Assembly (NCBI RefSeq): GCF_030272615.1
Contig: NC_081414.1
Span: 334,289,427-334,353,426 of the forward strand
Direction of reading: 5' to 3'
Source: Cryptomeria japonica
Lineage: Eukaryota > Streptophyta > Pinopsida > Cupressales > Cupressaceae
Length of the DNA stretch: 64,000 nt
Both the position numbers and the translations under genes were made by a program. The notes below the pieces were generated by a model. The model was given only the letters and a program-made list of their open reading frames with translations. It was not told the origin of the DNA and did not search any database. Shown one piece after another: positions 37,004-48,757 of this stretch (position 1 is its first letter; each line of letters begins with the position of its first letter).

Positions 37004-38281
37004 TTAGTTTGTCGATTCCGTGATTTCCACACTAGGTGCAGAAACCAGTTCCTCTTGTAACACCACTGGTTTCTTCTTCCAAGTTTTGTTCATATCCGCT
37101 TGAACAGTGTCAACATCAATGTCTCCTTTCGGAGTGACTGGTATATCATCAAATATGTCCTTTCTTGATGTATAGAATCTGGCAATGTGACCTGGTTTGT
37201 TGCAATGATAGCAGACTAATCCAGGTGCTCTCCAAGGTCCATTGTTCATGTTTCCATTCTCCCTTCTACATGTTGCAGCAGTATGACCATGACCATGATA
37301 GATCATACAATTTTCTCTCCATCTGGTTGCCACTTGATAACCACCACTTCTTGGCTGATGATTGAAGCCATTAAACTGGTTGTGATTCTGGTTCACAAAA
37401 GGTTCAGGACCAACTCTTTGGGTCCTCTGAGGATATCTTCCAATGTTATTCATAACAGACCTACATTCAAATGCTCTATGTCCACACTTGTTGCATGCAT
37501 AACAGTTACCATCAAATCTATAGGATCTAGGCTTATTATTTAGGAAATAAGGAAAATTGTTGTAAGCCTTACTCCTACACACATTAGTAGTATGTCCTTC
37601 TTTAAGACAGTTGAAACAAACAAGTTTAAACTTTTGCTTACCTCTATCCTTTGATGTCGGTTGCTTCTTTGATGTTCCAGCATTTGTACCAAAGGTCTCA
37701 CCTTCCTCATGACCGGAATAACCAAGCCCATTGGTATTCTTGACCGGTTTGGCAGATTCAAGCTTTTTCTCTAACTTGACAGTACTCTTGCTGAACTTAG
37801 CAAGTATTTCCTTGGACTCAGAGAGTTCTTTGGAGATAGCAGCATTTGTTTCCAATAGGTTTTCATTCTCAGAGATGGCAGTGTTCAGTTCTCCTTGCAT
37901 GTCTTCCTTTTCCACCTTTCTTGCATGGAGTTGAGCATTTAGAGCACTTATCTCTTGTTTCAGCTTGGAGATCTCATGATCTCTTTCTTTCACTAGGTCT
38001 TCAGCTTTTCTCCAGTTCTCAAGCTCTTGACACATCTAGATAGTCAGTCCTTCCAACTCCTTTCTCAGGTTGGTGTTTGATTCATTCAACTTATTTACTT
38101 CAGCAATTAGGGCTTCCATGTCTGCTTCATCTAAATAACTATTTTCAGATAGCTCCATTAGCTTTTCTGCATGTTCTCTTCTTTTTGCTTGAGATGCCTT
38201 GTATTTGACCATAAGATCATCATAGGCTTGCTCAGACTGAGTAAGCTGGTGGGTAAGTTCCCTCAATGTGTATTCCCCCAT
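37004..38281 (-). pseudogene. gag-like ORF Z: coiled coil plus four CCHC knuckles (one nonsense codon)
   Basis: Starting at ATG 38281-38279 (MGEYTLRELTHQLTQSE), a single frame runs about 425 codons to the stop at 37004, broken only by TAG at 38036-38038. The first ~200 residues form a coiled coil (KERDHEISKLKQEISALNAQ). Knuckles follow: CFNCLKEGHTTNVC, CYACNKCGHRAFEC, a degenerate CMIYHGHGHTAATC and a degenerate CYHCNKPGHIARFY. Spacers are Asn/Gln/Arg rich. Order and spacing match ORF Y. Poly-knuckle architecture without protease or RT suggests an RNA-binding, gag-like product of a non-autonomous element mobilised by another element's enzymes. A cellular CNBP-like origin is an alternative. 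Confidence 0.75.
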
Positions 38282-38318
38282 ATCTCTTTCCAAGTGGTTA
38301 AACTTATAGAAAGGTAGG

Positions 38319-38330
38319 CTCTGATACCAA
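38319..38330 (-). promoter_or_regulatory. primer-binding site (tRNA-iMet) of element Z
   Basis: The minus strand reads TTGGTATCAGAG, one base inside the LTR end. Confidence 0.85.
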
Positions 38331-38331
38331 T

Positions 38332-39438
38332 TGATGAATACTAAGAGGGGGGGTGAATTAGTATGCCAAAAATCTTCGCACTTAAACACTTTGCAAGACT
38401 AGTAGTAAACCGGTAAAACATTTTAATAGATAAACTAATTAACAAACATGCAAACCAAATAGCTAATAATGCATTTACCCACAAAAGCACAAACACCATA
38501 ACATGATATTTTGACATGGAAACCCAAATGGGAAAAACCACGGTGAGATGGAACTCACAAGTCACTATCTGCAGAATAGGAACCAAACCGGTTAAGGTCT
38601 TACAGTGTTCTTTACCAGAACAGATCCTGTTAGGAATCTCAATCTTTGTTAGGAGACAAGTCCAATTAAAGACTACCTTGCTAGAGGATTTGAGATCCAT
38701 AAATGTGAACCACCTTGTTAGAGGATTTACAAGAGGCTTTTGGGCCTACCCGATTAAGGGCTACAAACTTGTCAAAGATGTGAGTAATCAACAAGTGTTT
38801 GATCTAGCTAATAGCATAGACTGCTCAGTTAGATCCTTGATAGCTCATTCTTAATGCACTATTGCATTACTTCAGTCTTCTACACATTCATAATCTCTCC
38901 AACTCCTCAACCACCTTAAACCCTAGCCGCAATATCAACTATCACAACAACAATGACAACAACAAACTAAAACCCTAAACATGATGTCCTTATAAAGGAA
39001 ACTGATTTCATGTCGGTCCAATAGGATTACATTACAATTTCCTAGGTTCAATGAACCTGGACATACTAGGTAATACGTCACAAAAAGCATCACTATAGTG
39101 TCGGCACCGTCAAACAATCGGTGGGTGGTAACTCATCACAAAGAATTACCGGTTTGTACAAAATGCCGGTTGCCGGTTTGACAAAAGTGAAGACTAGTAG
39201 AAATGTGTTATGCCACTTTAATCCCTCGTACCGCTTGAGGTCAACATGTCACTTCAGACCAGGAAACACATTCTGCAAAACATCAATAGTCTAAAGACTA
39301 TAATACAACATACCGGTTGGAACAAATACCGGTTGTGCTCTAAGTCATACATATAAAGAGGATCTCAATGCAAGTGTGTGTCCATCAATGACAATCACAA
39401 CATAAACATCCATAATGCCAATAGAATATTTGTTGCAA
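38332..39438 (-). repeat. 5' LTR of element Z
   Basis: The plus strand starts TGATGAATACTAAGAGGGGG at 38332 and ends near TTTGTTGCAACA at about 39438. It carries GGGAAAAACCACGGTGAG (about 38530) and GGTTAAGG-like repeats (38590-38760). The outer edge is approximate because no second LTR is available. Confidence 0.68.
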
Positions 39439-39594
39439 CAAGAAGGTTTGAGTAATGAAGAATATGTCTATGTGTCTCAAAGTCCTCAAACAACTAGGCA
39501 TTAGAATTTTTGATAGGGTACCTAAATTTTATAGAAGGATAAGTTAATGCCAAAATGAATACAATGACTGCTAAATAAATGAGTTTAAGAGGTC

Positions 39595-42369
39595 TCAATA
39601 CAACTCTACATAGCAACGGTACCTTCGAAGACATGTCCCTGTCACAACAATGGATCCTATTGGGTACTCAATACCCTCTCCATCAACCACTATAGAAGTC
39701 AATTTATTTTTGGCCTCAATACAATGACACAAAAAGTAATGTGTTCCTTCTTCATTGTTCCCATCCATAATAATTGCTTATGCATGACCTGCATTTAATA
39801 GAAGGATATAAGTTAATACCAAAATCAGCATAAGTTAATACTAATAAATTAAGCTTAAAATTTTAGCAAATTGCAACCCTTTACCTGGTTCAACTATGTC
39901 TGACACATGGTCAAAATCCACTAATGCTTCAATTTGGTTCATTTGTAGTACTCTAGGAAGTTGATATGCATCTAGGGTTTGCAAAGGTCTACAAGACCAT
40001 TGGTCAACCCACTCTTTTGATCCACCTTCATCCCACACAAAATGCATACATGAAGAGCAAAATCATGCAATCTGTCTAGTATAAATAACTAGTGATGTTG
40101 CATTTGACCTTCTAAATGAATGCATGCAACTTGATCCAGTAAGTGTACAAAAATCTAGATAGTTTTCAATGTTAGATTCACTTATTAACCAAAAATATCT
40201 AGAAACCATAGACTTACCTACATTACCTGGTCCCATTGTAGAGTTACACCATTGCACAATTGTTTCTGCATCTATTAACATTGCACCACCTTCGTACTTC
40301 AATTCCTCTCTTGTAAGAGTTCTTTTCACACATGCTTCTGCACCATCATGCTCTCCCTTTCCATGCCCTACCTCAATGAAATTCCAAAAATGTTGCACAC
40401 CACTTGTCACATGCATCCTAGTCAAGCAGTAGAACATCCTTGCATTCTTGAATTGTGCGGTGCAATTGTCTGACCATATTAAGTGTTGGTTGTATCTTAT
40501 ATCTCTTTCCCTTAAACTATCATAGAAGACTATAAAGCATCCTTGCACAAACTCTGAGGAATGAGTACGATCATCGCTGATATAGAAGTGATATTCTCTT
40601 ATAACCTTTCTGACCTTCTCGGTGCTATCATGTGCATGCATGAATGCTATGTGTACAAAAATTATAACTTGTGTAGAGTGGTAATACATAGATTGTACTT
40701 CATTTTGTGGCTTTAGTGTATAATTCTCAGCAAAATCAATGACAAAGACAATAGTGTCGAGGGGGAAAGTGTCCTTACACAACTTGAATTTCTAATCTAA
40801 CCACCTAGCTCTATGTGTGTGACCTATGTACTCATACACTAGTTTCTCTTGAAACATCTTCATAAAATCAGCTACGCATATATCCCTTTTCACTAACTCA
40901 CACCTCTTTAATTCTTTTCCATCTTTAACACCATATGTGACTGACTTATATTTTCCAATAGAAACTAGTTCCTTACCAATTTCATGTGTGCTATCTAGAT
41001 GGAGGCATCTATGCAACTATTGCAAACCGCCACATGTAGGACAAAAACCTCTCAAACACATCATCTTATAGTAAATGCACTCGTCATCTCGTTTACATAG
41101 TACACTTGAGATAAATTCTCTCGATGACTTAGGAGGTGCTTGTAGACCACATTCCTGCAAAACATCATTACTGTGCAAAGTACAACATATATAGCGATAA
41201 ATATCATAATGCATGGAAAATTCAACATGGACCCTACAACAACATGTAGTACACGCATGATTAATATTAACATAAAATGGTTTTGTCATCTCAAAAAATC
41301 TTTAACTAATTTTAATCTGAGGAAAGCTTTGAAGAAACCTTTCATAAAATTGTGTTTGAGTGGTATCTAAATAGTGTTTTGGATGTGGCTCACAATTACT
41401 AATTCCAATTCACCTTCTAACAACATCTCTTTGGTTGGGTGAAACCCTTGTGTTGTATGCCAATATTTCTCAATTAACGTTCTTAGTGCATCAACAACAA
41501 CCTTGTCCTTGCATGGGAGTCTACTCGAGAATCCTAAAGAGAATTATTGTTAGGATCCTCGATTTTCTCTCGCCTCTCTAAGGCATAATGTAATGTGGTT
41601 CTACTTATCCTTAATGACTTGCTTGTTTTTCTTATTAAACGAGATTTTTTCATTTCCTTTCCCATTATGGTTGATGTGAAGACACGACGAGTAACATTGG
41701 CATGTTTAGTGCATGATTTTGAACCAATGGCTTGGTATGTATCAAAAAGATTTCTCACAATGGTTCTTTCACTATTATTTTCGGATGTTCTTAACCCCAA
41801 AATTTTCATTATCTCTCTAAATTTCAGATTTTTAATCATTTCAACAACAAATTGGCATCTTCCACTTTGATTTAAGTTTTCAAAATAGTTATTCCAAATT
41901 CTTCTAACCGTTCTTCTACAAGTTCTTTCAGAAATTTTATCATGCATTGGCTCCACAATATTTTCATCAATATCTATTAGGAACTTTGGTTTTCTATGAA
42001 TTATTCTAAGAGGTGTTAAGATTGGTGCATTCTCTTTGTTCTCATTAGGTGGATTATGTGCATTGATCACATCAAATTCAAATGGTATATATCTTCTTCA
42101 ATTTCATTAACATGTGCATTCATCGAATCATTTTCAAATGGTGTATGTTCATTGCATTCATTAGGTGCATTCATCATATGTATTTAAATTGGTGTATGTT
42201 GATCATTTTGATTTGGTGCATTCATCATATCAATTTCAATTGTTTAATGTTCATCACTTTCATTAGGTGCATTAGATGACATACCTTCACGTAATCTCCT
42301 CATACGCTCCCTTTGTCTTTCCTTTGCTACCTCTCTTTGTCCATTTGTTCCTCTCTTGTTCTTTCCCAT
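39595..42369 (-). pseudogene. DDE-like (RNase H-fold) transposase gene of E1 (decayed)
   Basis: Minus-strand pieces line up as one gene. A basic start, MGKNKRGTNGQREVAKERQR (42369), is followed by an Asn/Glu/His repeat region. Next comes a block from 42070 to 41534 (HDKISERTCRRTVRRIWNNY; SKSLRISRTTLHYAL), possibly a DNA-binding HTH-like part. A Cys-rich segment follows (41289-41020; ACTTCCC, GFCPTCGG). The core has VIDFAENY (about 40745), IWSDNCTAQFKN (about 40480) and FIEVGHGKGEHDGA (about 40375), giving D, D and E in DDE order. A final exon after a GTAAAG intron ends at 39595 (YPIGSIVVTGTCLRRY). Several stops and frame changes make it non-functional. The DFAENY and GHGKG blocks recall, from memory, uncharacterised animal proteins; superfamily unknown. 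Confidence 0.65.
42090..42260 (-). repeat. short coding tandem repeat in the DDE gene (MNAPNE type)
   Basis: On the minus strand the phrase ATGAATGCACCTAATGAA, with variants, recurs about four times at roughly 40-70-base spacing. It encodes MNAPNE-like units followed by His and acidic residues. It is interrupted by stops. Confidence 0.6.
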
Positions 42370-42729
42370 TGTCCTACACATAAAATCATGATGACAATCC
42401 ATAATCAAATAGCAAAAAGACAACAAATGATCATCATTTTGTTATAATCTAAACAATATTAAAATAACTTAAAAAAAAAATCAATCATGATCAAAGCAAA
42501 AAAACAACAAATGATCATGATTTTGTTATAATATAAAGTAACAATGATAAAATAACTTCAAAAACAATCCAATATACGAGACAAATCAATCATTCCAAAG
42601 AAAAAGTGACGAAATAATATGAAAACCTGACTGTTACTGTCCCAAAAAATCATGTGCAAAAGCAGTGGGGCCTTCAAACAACTTGCAATGCTGGTTTTTA
42701 GGCCGTTGGGACTAAAATATATTAAGATT

Positions 42730-42858
42730 TTCCCATAACCCATACAGGTTATGGAAACTATTATGTGAACGTTCACAATTTCTCATAACTTGTACAGGTT
42801 ATGTAGAACTAGAAGTTTTGGCCTTAGTTCTACATATCCCGTACGGGTTATGTAGATC
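42730..42858. promoter_or_regulatory. E1 right palindrome array, part 1 (left of the gypsy)
   Basis: Three copies of a CATAACCCGTACGGGTTATG-like palindrome start at 42734, 42784 and 42833, a 49-50-base period. The last (42829-42856) is palindromic over 28 bases with one mismatched pair. The array stops just before the gypsy TSD and continues at 56801 beyond it. It lies upstream of the DDE gene start. Confidence 0.78.
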
Positions 42859-42868
42859 TAGGAAAAGG

Positions 42869-44920
42869 TGTAGTACCCCTACTTGTTTGAACTCATTAGA
42901 CTCATATTTTATTATTGTTTGTTTTCAGTGGATACATTACCATGATATGTTATTCAGATTTGTATGACATTATGCTTTATCTGGAGATGAGATGTATAAT
43001 TTATTTGTAATATTTCAGTATTTTTGATTTATGGCATTCTATGGATTATTGCTATGTACTGACATTTTGATTTATCTATGCAATGTGTAATTATATGTTG
43101 TGTGTTTGCGAGTGTATTGGATGCAAGGGGACGATTTTCCTTCACTCATTTCGGTGAGACAAGGAACATTGCGATTCTCCTTCATTGGTGTGTATGCCGT
43201 GTTTTCTATATTGTATATATATGCATGTGTGGTTCGGTGATGTAGGATATTGCAGGTACAAGTACTGGGTAGGTATGGGGTATCGTCTTCGCCTGGCTTC
43301 ACATGTCTGAGTGTGCCTTATATTTTTCGATGGAAGTGGAGGAGATAGTAGTTGACCCTATTTTACTCAGTTACACTTGTATGAGTGTCGTCAGTTGGTC
43401 ATCTTGTTAGTTTGTTCGGCCTTCGTATTTTATCGTTTGATCTTGCATGGGTAATTCCTTGAGTTTTGTTTAATTTGAGTGTTTTAGTGGATTTAATTAA
43501 TTAATTAATTAAGTTTATGGAATTATCTCATAGTTGTATTATTTATGCATTGAGATTATAAATTTAGTTAATTAAAAGAAATTATTAAATTAAGTTGCAA
43601 GCTACATGATATTAGAAATATATTTTTATTTAAATGGAAAAATAAATTAGATTAATTTTTTTTATTATTTCCTAAAATTTTAATTAAATAAATAAATGAA
43701 AGGATTAATTAGAATTAAAATATTGTTTTAATTATTTATTTAGAAAATTAATTAATTTGCATGAGAAAAGAAAAGAAAGAATAATGATTTTTAATTATTG
43801 CATGTTAGCTTATCTTTTGTGATAAATTTAGAAAAGAAAATAAAATTACTATTATTCTAAATTTAGGTTATTTGAGAAAAAGCTATTGAACCTATAATTT
43901 TAGTTTAAATAGGGGAATAGGTCTTTATTTTAGTTACACAGGAAACGGGTCAAGAATTTTAGGTGAAGAAAATTATTGGAAGTTTATTGAAAGGATTACA
44001 GCTCTTCCAGGAAAGCTATACCAAGTTGGATGAATTCTTAGTTGTGGGTTTTTAGTAAATATTTCTATTTTTCTCTGATTGATGTGTGTGTGTGTAAAGT
44101 TATTGTCAAATACAAACCCTCTTCCGGTGAATTCAAGTTTTGTTTTAAAATCCATGCATGACGTGTATTTCTAGTTTATGGGAAGAATGTAATTTTGAAA
44201 AAAATTAGGAAAATTATTATAGAAAATTCATCAAGATTTTATGATGCATGGAGAATTGCAAGATTTGTGAGAAAGGGTATTTACCTGAGAAATTATCTTC
44301 TCTCGTTTGATTTTGTTTGGCTATAGCAGTTTTGTTTATTAATGGAATCTCTGTGAAATGGTTTTATTACCTTAAGAAAATAAATTTAATTATACATTAA
44401 ATTTATTTGGGTTAATTAAATCTTAATATATATATATATATATGATGAAGGATTAAATTATGTGAAAATGAAATTATTGGAAAAATATTGTTTTTATTGA
44501 AATTACTGTTAAAATTTTATTAAAAAATATATATATAAAATAAAAAATTAATTTATTAAATGTTGTGGGGAGGCTATGCCTCTACCCACACAGCAACTAC
44601 CAAAGGTAGCGGTTGCTGCCATAAGGTAGCGGCTGCTGCCATAAGGTAGCGGCTGCTACCATAAGGCAGCAACGCTACCCAAAGGTAGCGGTTGTTGCCT
44701 TAGGGCAGCAGCGCTACCCAAAGGTAGCGTTGGCTGCCATATGGTGGCACCGCTGCCTTAGGGTAGCTATTTAAAAGTTTAAATTTAATGTTAATTTTAA
44801 TTTAATTTATTATTTTATTTGTTATTTCATTTTTATTTTTTTAAATAAATAATAATAAAATAATTATAATGTGTTAATATATATATATATATATGTATGT
44901 ATGTATGTATATTTAAATAG

Positions 44921-44953
<33 letters not shown>

Positions 44954-46587
44954 TAGTTGTTTTTATTTTTAATTATCAATTTAAAGATTTTTGTTATATG
45001 AATAAAGAATTTAGAATTTAGTTATTTAGGAAAAAACTTATAATTTTAGATTCAATATTCATGTTGGAAATACATTAGGAGATTAATTCATATGTGAATT
45101 TATTTAACTTTATTGGACAAATGACAAGTTTACGTATTATATAGTTGTAAATTCTTGTTATCTGGAAATTCTTAAATTGCATGTTATTTATGCTTTTGGC
45201 TGTTTTAAGGAAAGATTGCCTGTAATAGGATCTTGCATATATTGTGTTCTCGGTCAAGCTTAATTTTATTGCAATTCTGGTTGATTTGTCATTGTGTCCT
45301 ATGTTATTATTTCTCCTTGGTTAGGTGTTGTTGTATAACCTTATTGATGTGAGCCATTGTGTGTGTTCGTCTAAATGGTCAATCTTGGGTTAGTGATTAT
45401 GTATCCTTCACCTGTGCTTTGTCAGGATTGTTTATGGTTGTCTGTTTTGCCATAGAGTTCTCGTAGAGAGAGACATTTCCTATTAGTGTTCTATGAGAGA
45501 GAGTGGCTTTCGAGCAGGGGCCATGCCCGAAGTGGATGACAGGATAACCCGTCGAAAGTCAATTAAAAAGTGATAACCTAATAATTGATTAGGGGGTGGG
45601 TAGATTAAATATTAATTAAGATAAATGTACCTCGTGCATAGGTGAGTGCTAGTACAGGACTCATAATGTTACGAGAAGGCCTGGAATGGCAAACTTACCA
45701 CCTTGTCTTCATGAAAGGATTGGTAGGGTCCGCATGAGACTTATATGGAGCTGGAGGCTTGGGAGAGGTTACCAGGAGAAACCCAAGATGGGGGCTAGGA
45801 CCTATGGAGGTTGTACCATGGTATCCACTGTAAGACATGTGATGACACTCTCTCCTTAGAATCACTAGTGTTTTGTGAGTTGAGTCACATGGATGTTTGC
45901 AGAGTCTTGTAGTCCTTTTGTACTTGTCTTACTTTGCTTGCTTGAGGGTTTTCTACTATCTCCTAGCACGGTGGGGTGGTCCCATTTCGGGATCACATGG
46001 TCGGGTGGTAGTGCCACTTCCCATCGGATGTTCTGGATTGTTTCTTCAAGCGAGGAAAGGCTTCGCTGGTGTTTCTTGGTTCGTGGTTCATGTACCAGCT
46101 CTTGTTCAAGATCATTGTTCACTTGAGACCTTGTGGTCATTGTATTAGACTTTTATGTAACCTTGATATTGTAACTTTGTAATCTGTGGCATTATTTGAA
46201 GCCATGTGTTTATGGATATTGTAATAGTATGTTAGTGGAATGTATATTGTTCAGTTGCTTTGATCTTATGTTAAATTGTTTTATGGAATTTGGATACATT
46301 GGAATACTTTCATTTCTTTCATTATGGAATTTAGATGTATGTGTAGTTTTAAACTTAGCATTTAATTTATCTAATTAAATGGACAATTGGTTTTACTGTG
46401 GTGTTAATATAATCTACGAATTAATCTTCATTGGTAACTCTTAGAAAATCATATGTTAGACTTCCACTATGTTATTAAACGTGCAATGGTTGTAGCTAAT
46501 GCGCTTAGTCTTTAAAAAAAAAATTATTTCACCCTTTAGTTGCCTAGTTGTGTTGTTTTCCTTTAGGGTTCCTGGCAGGGCATTACA
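42869..46587 (+). repeat. gypsy 5' LTR (3719 bp)
   Basis: Begins TGTAGTACCCCTACTTG and ends GGGCATTACA, directly before the primer-binding site. It holds a GC-rich minisatellite at about 44602-44766 and (AT)n tracts near 44430 and 44880-44955. A 60-codon open frame at 46196-46378 recurs in each LTR copy and is probably not a gene. Confidence 0.93.
44602..44766 (+). repeat. GGTAGCGGCTGCTGCCAT minisatellite in 5' LTR
   Basis: About eight imperfect units of 18-21 bases such as AAGGTAGCGGCTGCTGCCAT. They are GC-rich within an AT-rich LTR. The 3' LTR has about six. Confidence 0.85.
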
Positions 46588-46588
46588 T

Positions 46589-46602
46589 TTGGTATCAGAG
46601 CC
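46589..46602 (+). promoter_or_regulatory. gypsy primer-binding site (tRNA-iMet)
   Basis: TTGGTATCAGAGCC lies one base after the LTR end. Confidence 0.9.
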
Positions 46603-46737
46603 AAGTTTCAACACTGGGTACTCTGGGTTTGTAGTGTGCCTTTCATTGACCATCTTGCTTAGGTCATAATGTTTGTATCTCTCTTGTCTTATCCTTGTTA
46701 TAGATCTGAACCATTTTCTCTTTTATGGTACTAGGTC

Positions 46738-48026
46738 ATGACTAGGAAAGCTAGAGGAGGTGGTCGTACGGGTGGTCGCAAAGGAGGCAGAGGTGGAGGA
46801 TGGGGCCATGGTTCTGACCATCACAGTCCTTCACCACCACCCACTCATGTGAGTGTTGAGTTAGAACAGTCAATTCATCAGGAGTAGGAACAATCTGTTC
46901 ATTAGAACTCTCAGCATGCAGGAGAACATGTTCCCGAAAGGGAAGAGCTGAGATAGATGTTTTAGGAGGTTCTGGCTAGGTTAGGCCAAAGGCCTGAGTT
47001 TGAGCAGCCTATTCATGCTCAGGTTGAGGAGTCGCTTCAACAGGTTCTAGAGAGAGAGAGAGAGATCACCAAGGAGAGGGGAGATTCCAGCTATCTAAGA
47101 TCCACCTTCCTTGGGTCACATAAAGGACTTGATGAGGTCCAATACTCCTTACTTTGATGGTATGGGTACTGGTCTTGAGGCAGAGACCTGGCTCATCAAT
47201 TTAGACCGGTGTTTCGCTATGTTTCCATACAGTAGTAACACCAAGGTGAGATGTGCTATTATGCGTCTCAATAAATTTGCTTCAATCTGGTGGAGATTAG
47301 AGGAGGAGAAGATCGGTGTATGCATTAACACCATTACATGGGAACTTTTTCTAGAGAGATTCAGGGCATAATTTCTCTCACCCCAGTGGAGGCAGACTCG
47401 AGCAAATGAGTTTTATGCCTTATGTCAGTATGGGATGACAGTAGATCGATATGAGCACAAGTTCTATGAGCTCAAACAATATGCCAGAATTGGTAATGAC
47501 GAGGCTATGCTTGTCCAACATTTCTTGAGAGGTTTGAACGACCGTATCAGTGGAGGAGTGATGGTGTTTGAGCCACCTTCAATAGAGATAGCAGTGGTGA
47601 AAGCTAGATTGGTTGAGCTGAACCTTAGTCGTGCACTTAGTGGTCAGACAGGTGTGCAGATAGGGAGTGCACCTACCAGTGGAAATAAAGCTCAGGGAAA
47701 TCAGTCCCAGATAGCTGCACCATTTAGGACTCCTCAAGCACCCGCTAAAGTTGGGCAACAGCAGCAGCAATAGTCAAAACCAAAATAGTTCCAGGGCCAA
47801 CAAGGTGGCAATTTTTAGAATAAGAAGAGTAGGAACTAGCAGAGGGGCAAACAAGGCCCTACAGGGCAGACCTCACAGAGTGCATCTCATGCCCCTAGTT
47901 AGGGAAGCTTCTAGCAGTCAAGTGGACCGACAGGTAATAGAGGAGCTTGTTTCTCTTATGGGTAGTTTGGTCATAGAGCTGCGCAGTGGCCTCAAAATTT
48001 CCACAACACAGGTAGTCAGAAGCTAG
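46738..48026 (+). pseudogene. gypsy gag (decayed)
   Basis: The start MTRKARGGGRTGGRKGGRGG at 46738 is Gly/Arg rich. After several nonsense codons and a frame change before 47111, the retrotransposon gag core appears: TPYFDGMGTGLEAETWL, WELFLERFRA, and then EHKFYELKQYARIGNDEAML with VQHFLRGLNDRI. A Gln-rich linker precedes a degenerate zinc knuckle near 47930-48000 (CFSYG.FGH, with second and last Cys replaced by Tyr and Trp). In active elements this forms the particle and binds RNA. Here it is disabled. Confidence 0.82.
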
Positions 48027-48043
48027 TAGCATCTGAACCTATA

Positions 48044-48757
48044 GTGGGAGATGCAGGGAGATCCCATAGAGTATTTCCAGCAGTAGATGACCGCCAAGCT
48101 GATTATCAGGGTACAGTCATTGAGGCAGCAGGTATGTTGCATGGAACCCCTATCTCTGTACTTTTTGATTCTGGTGCTTCAGATTCTTTTATTTCTTCAT
48201 CCATTGTGGAGCAGTGCGGACTTACGTCTGCTAAGCAGGCGGATAGGTGGCAAGTAGAGTTGGCTACAGGTGTCCATGTTTTTGTAGATGCCTTTGTTTC
48301 TAGTTGTGAGTTGAGACTAGGAACCATAGTCACTTCAGTTGACCTTCGAGTTAATCCTTTGGGTTCTTATGGAGTTGTATTGGGGATGGATTGGCTATCA
48401 TCTCATAGTGCTCATGTAGATTGTCGCAAGAAGACAGTAGAGTGTTTAGATGACCTTGGTAGAGAAGTGGAGATTGTTGGAGTACAGAGGCCGATATCCC
48501 TGTGTATGATTTCCGCTATGCAACTTAAGCGGTGTATGTGTAGAGGATGTCAACTTTTTGCAGTTACTCTTGAGGAATTGGATGAGTCAGAGAGGCAAGA
48601 AATCACTCTTGATAGTCACCCTATCCTTAGAGAGTATGCTGACGTGTTTCCATTGGATATTCCTGGTATGCCTCTGAAGCGAGATATAGACTTTCGTGTC
48701 GATTTGGTTCCTAGTGCAGAACCTATTTCGAGAGCTCCATATTGGATGACTACTTAG
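48044..48757 (+). pseudogene. gypsy protease and start of RT (stop-bounded)
   Basis: The retroviral-type aspartic protease motif VLFDSGASDSFISS is at about 48160-48200 and VLGMDWLSSHSA at about 48378. The frame continues into the RT lead-in (DVFPLDIPGMPLKRDIDFRV) and ends at a TAG (48755) that interrupts the polyprotein. The same frame reopens immediately with RT sequence. Confidence 0.88.

Larger units (their letters stand above)
36985..39438 (-). mobile_element. gag-only LTR element Z (5' LTR, PBS, ORF; no 3' LTR seen)
   Basis: On the minus strand the order is LTR (39438-38332), PBS (38330-38319), ORF Z (38281-37004) and a polypurine-like TTAGGGGGAGCA near 36982-36993. No pol and no second LTR are present. 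It lies between the E1 satellite and the DDE gene and is interpreted as an insertion into E1, although no TSD was found. Confidence 0.65.
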
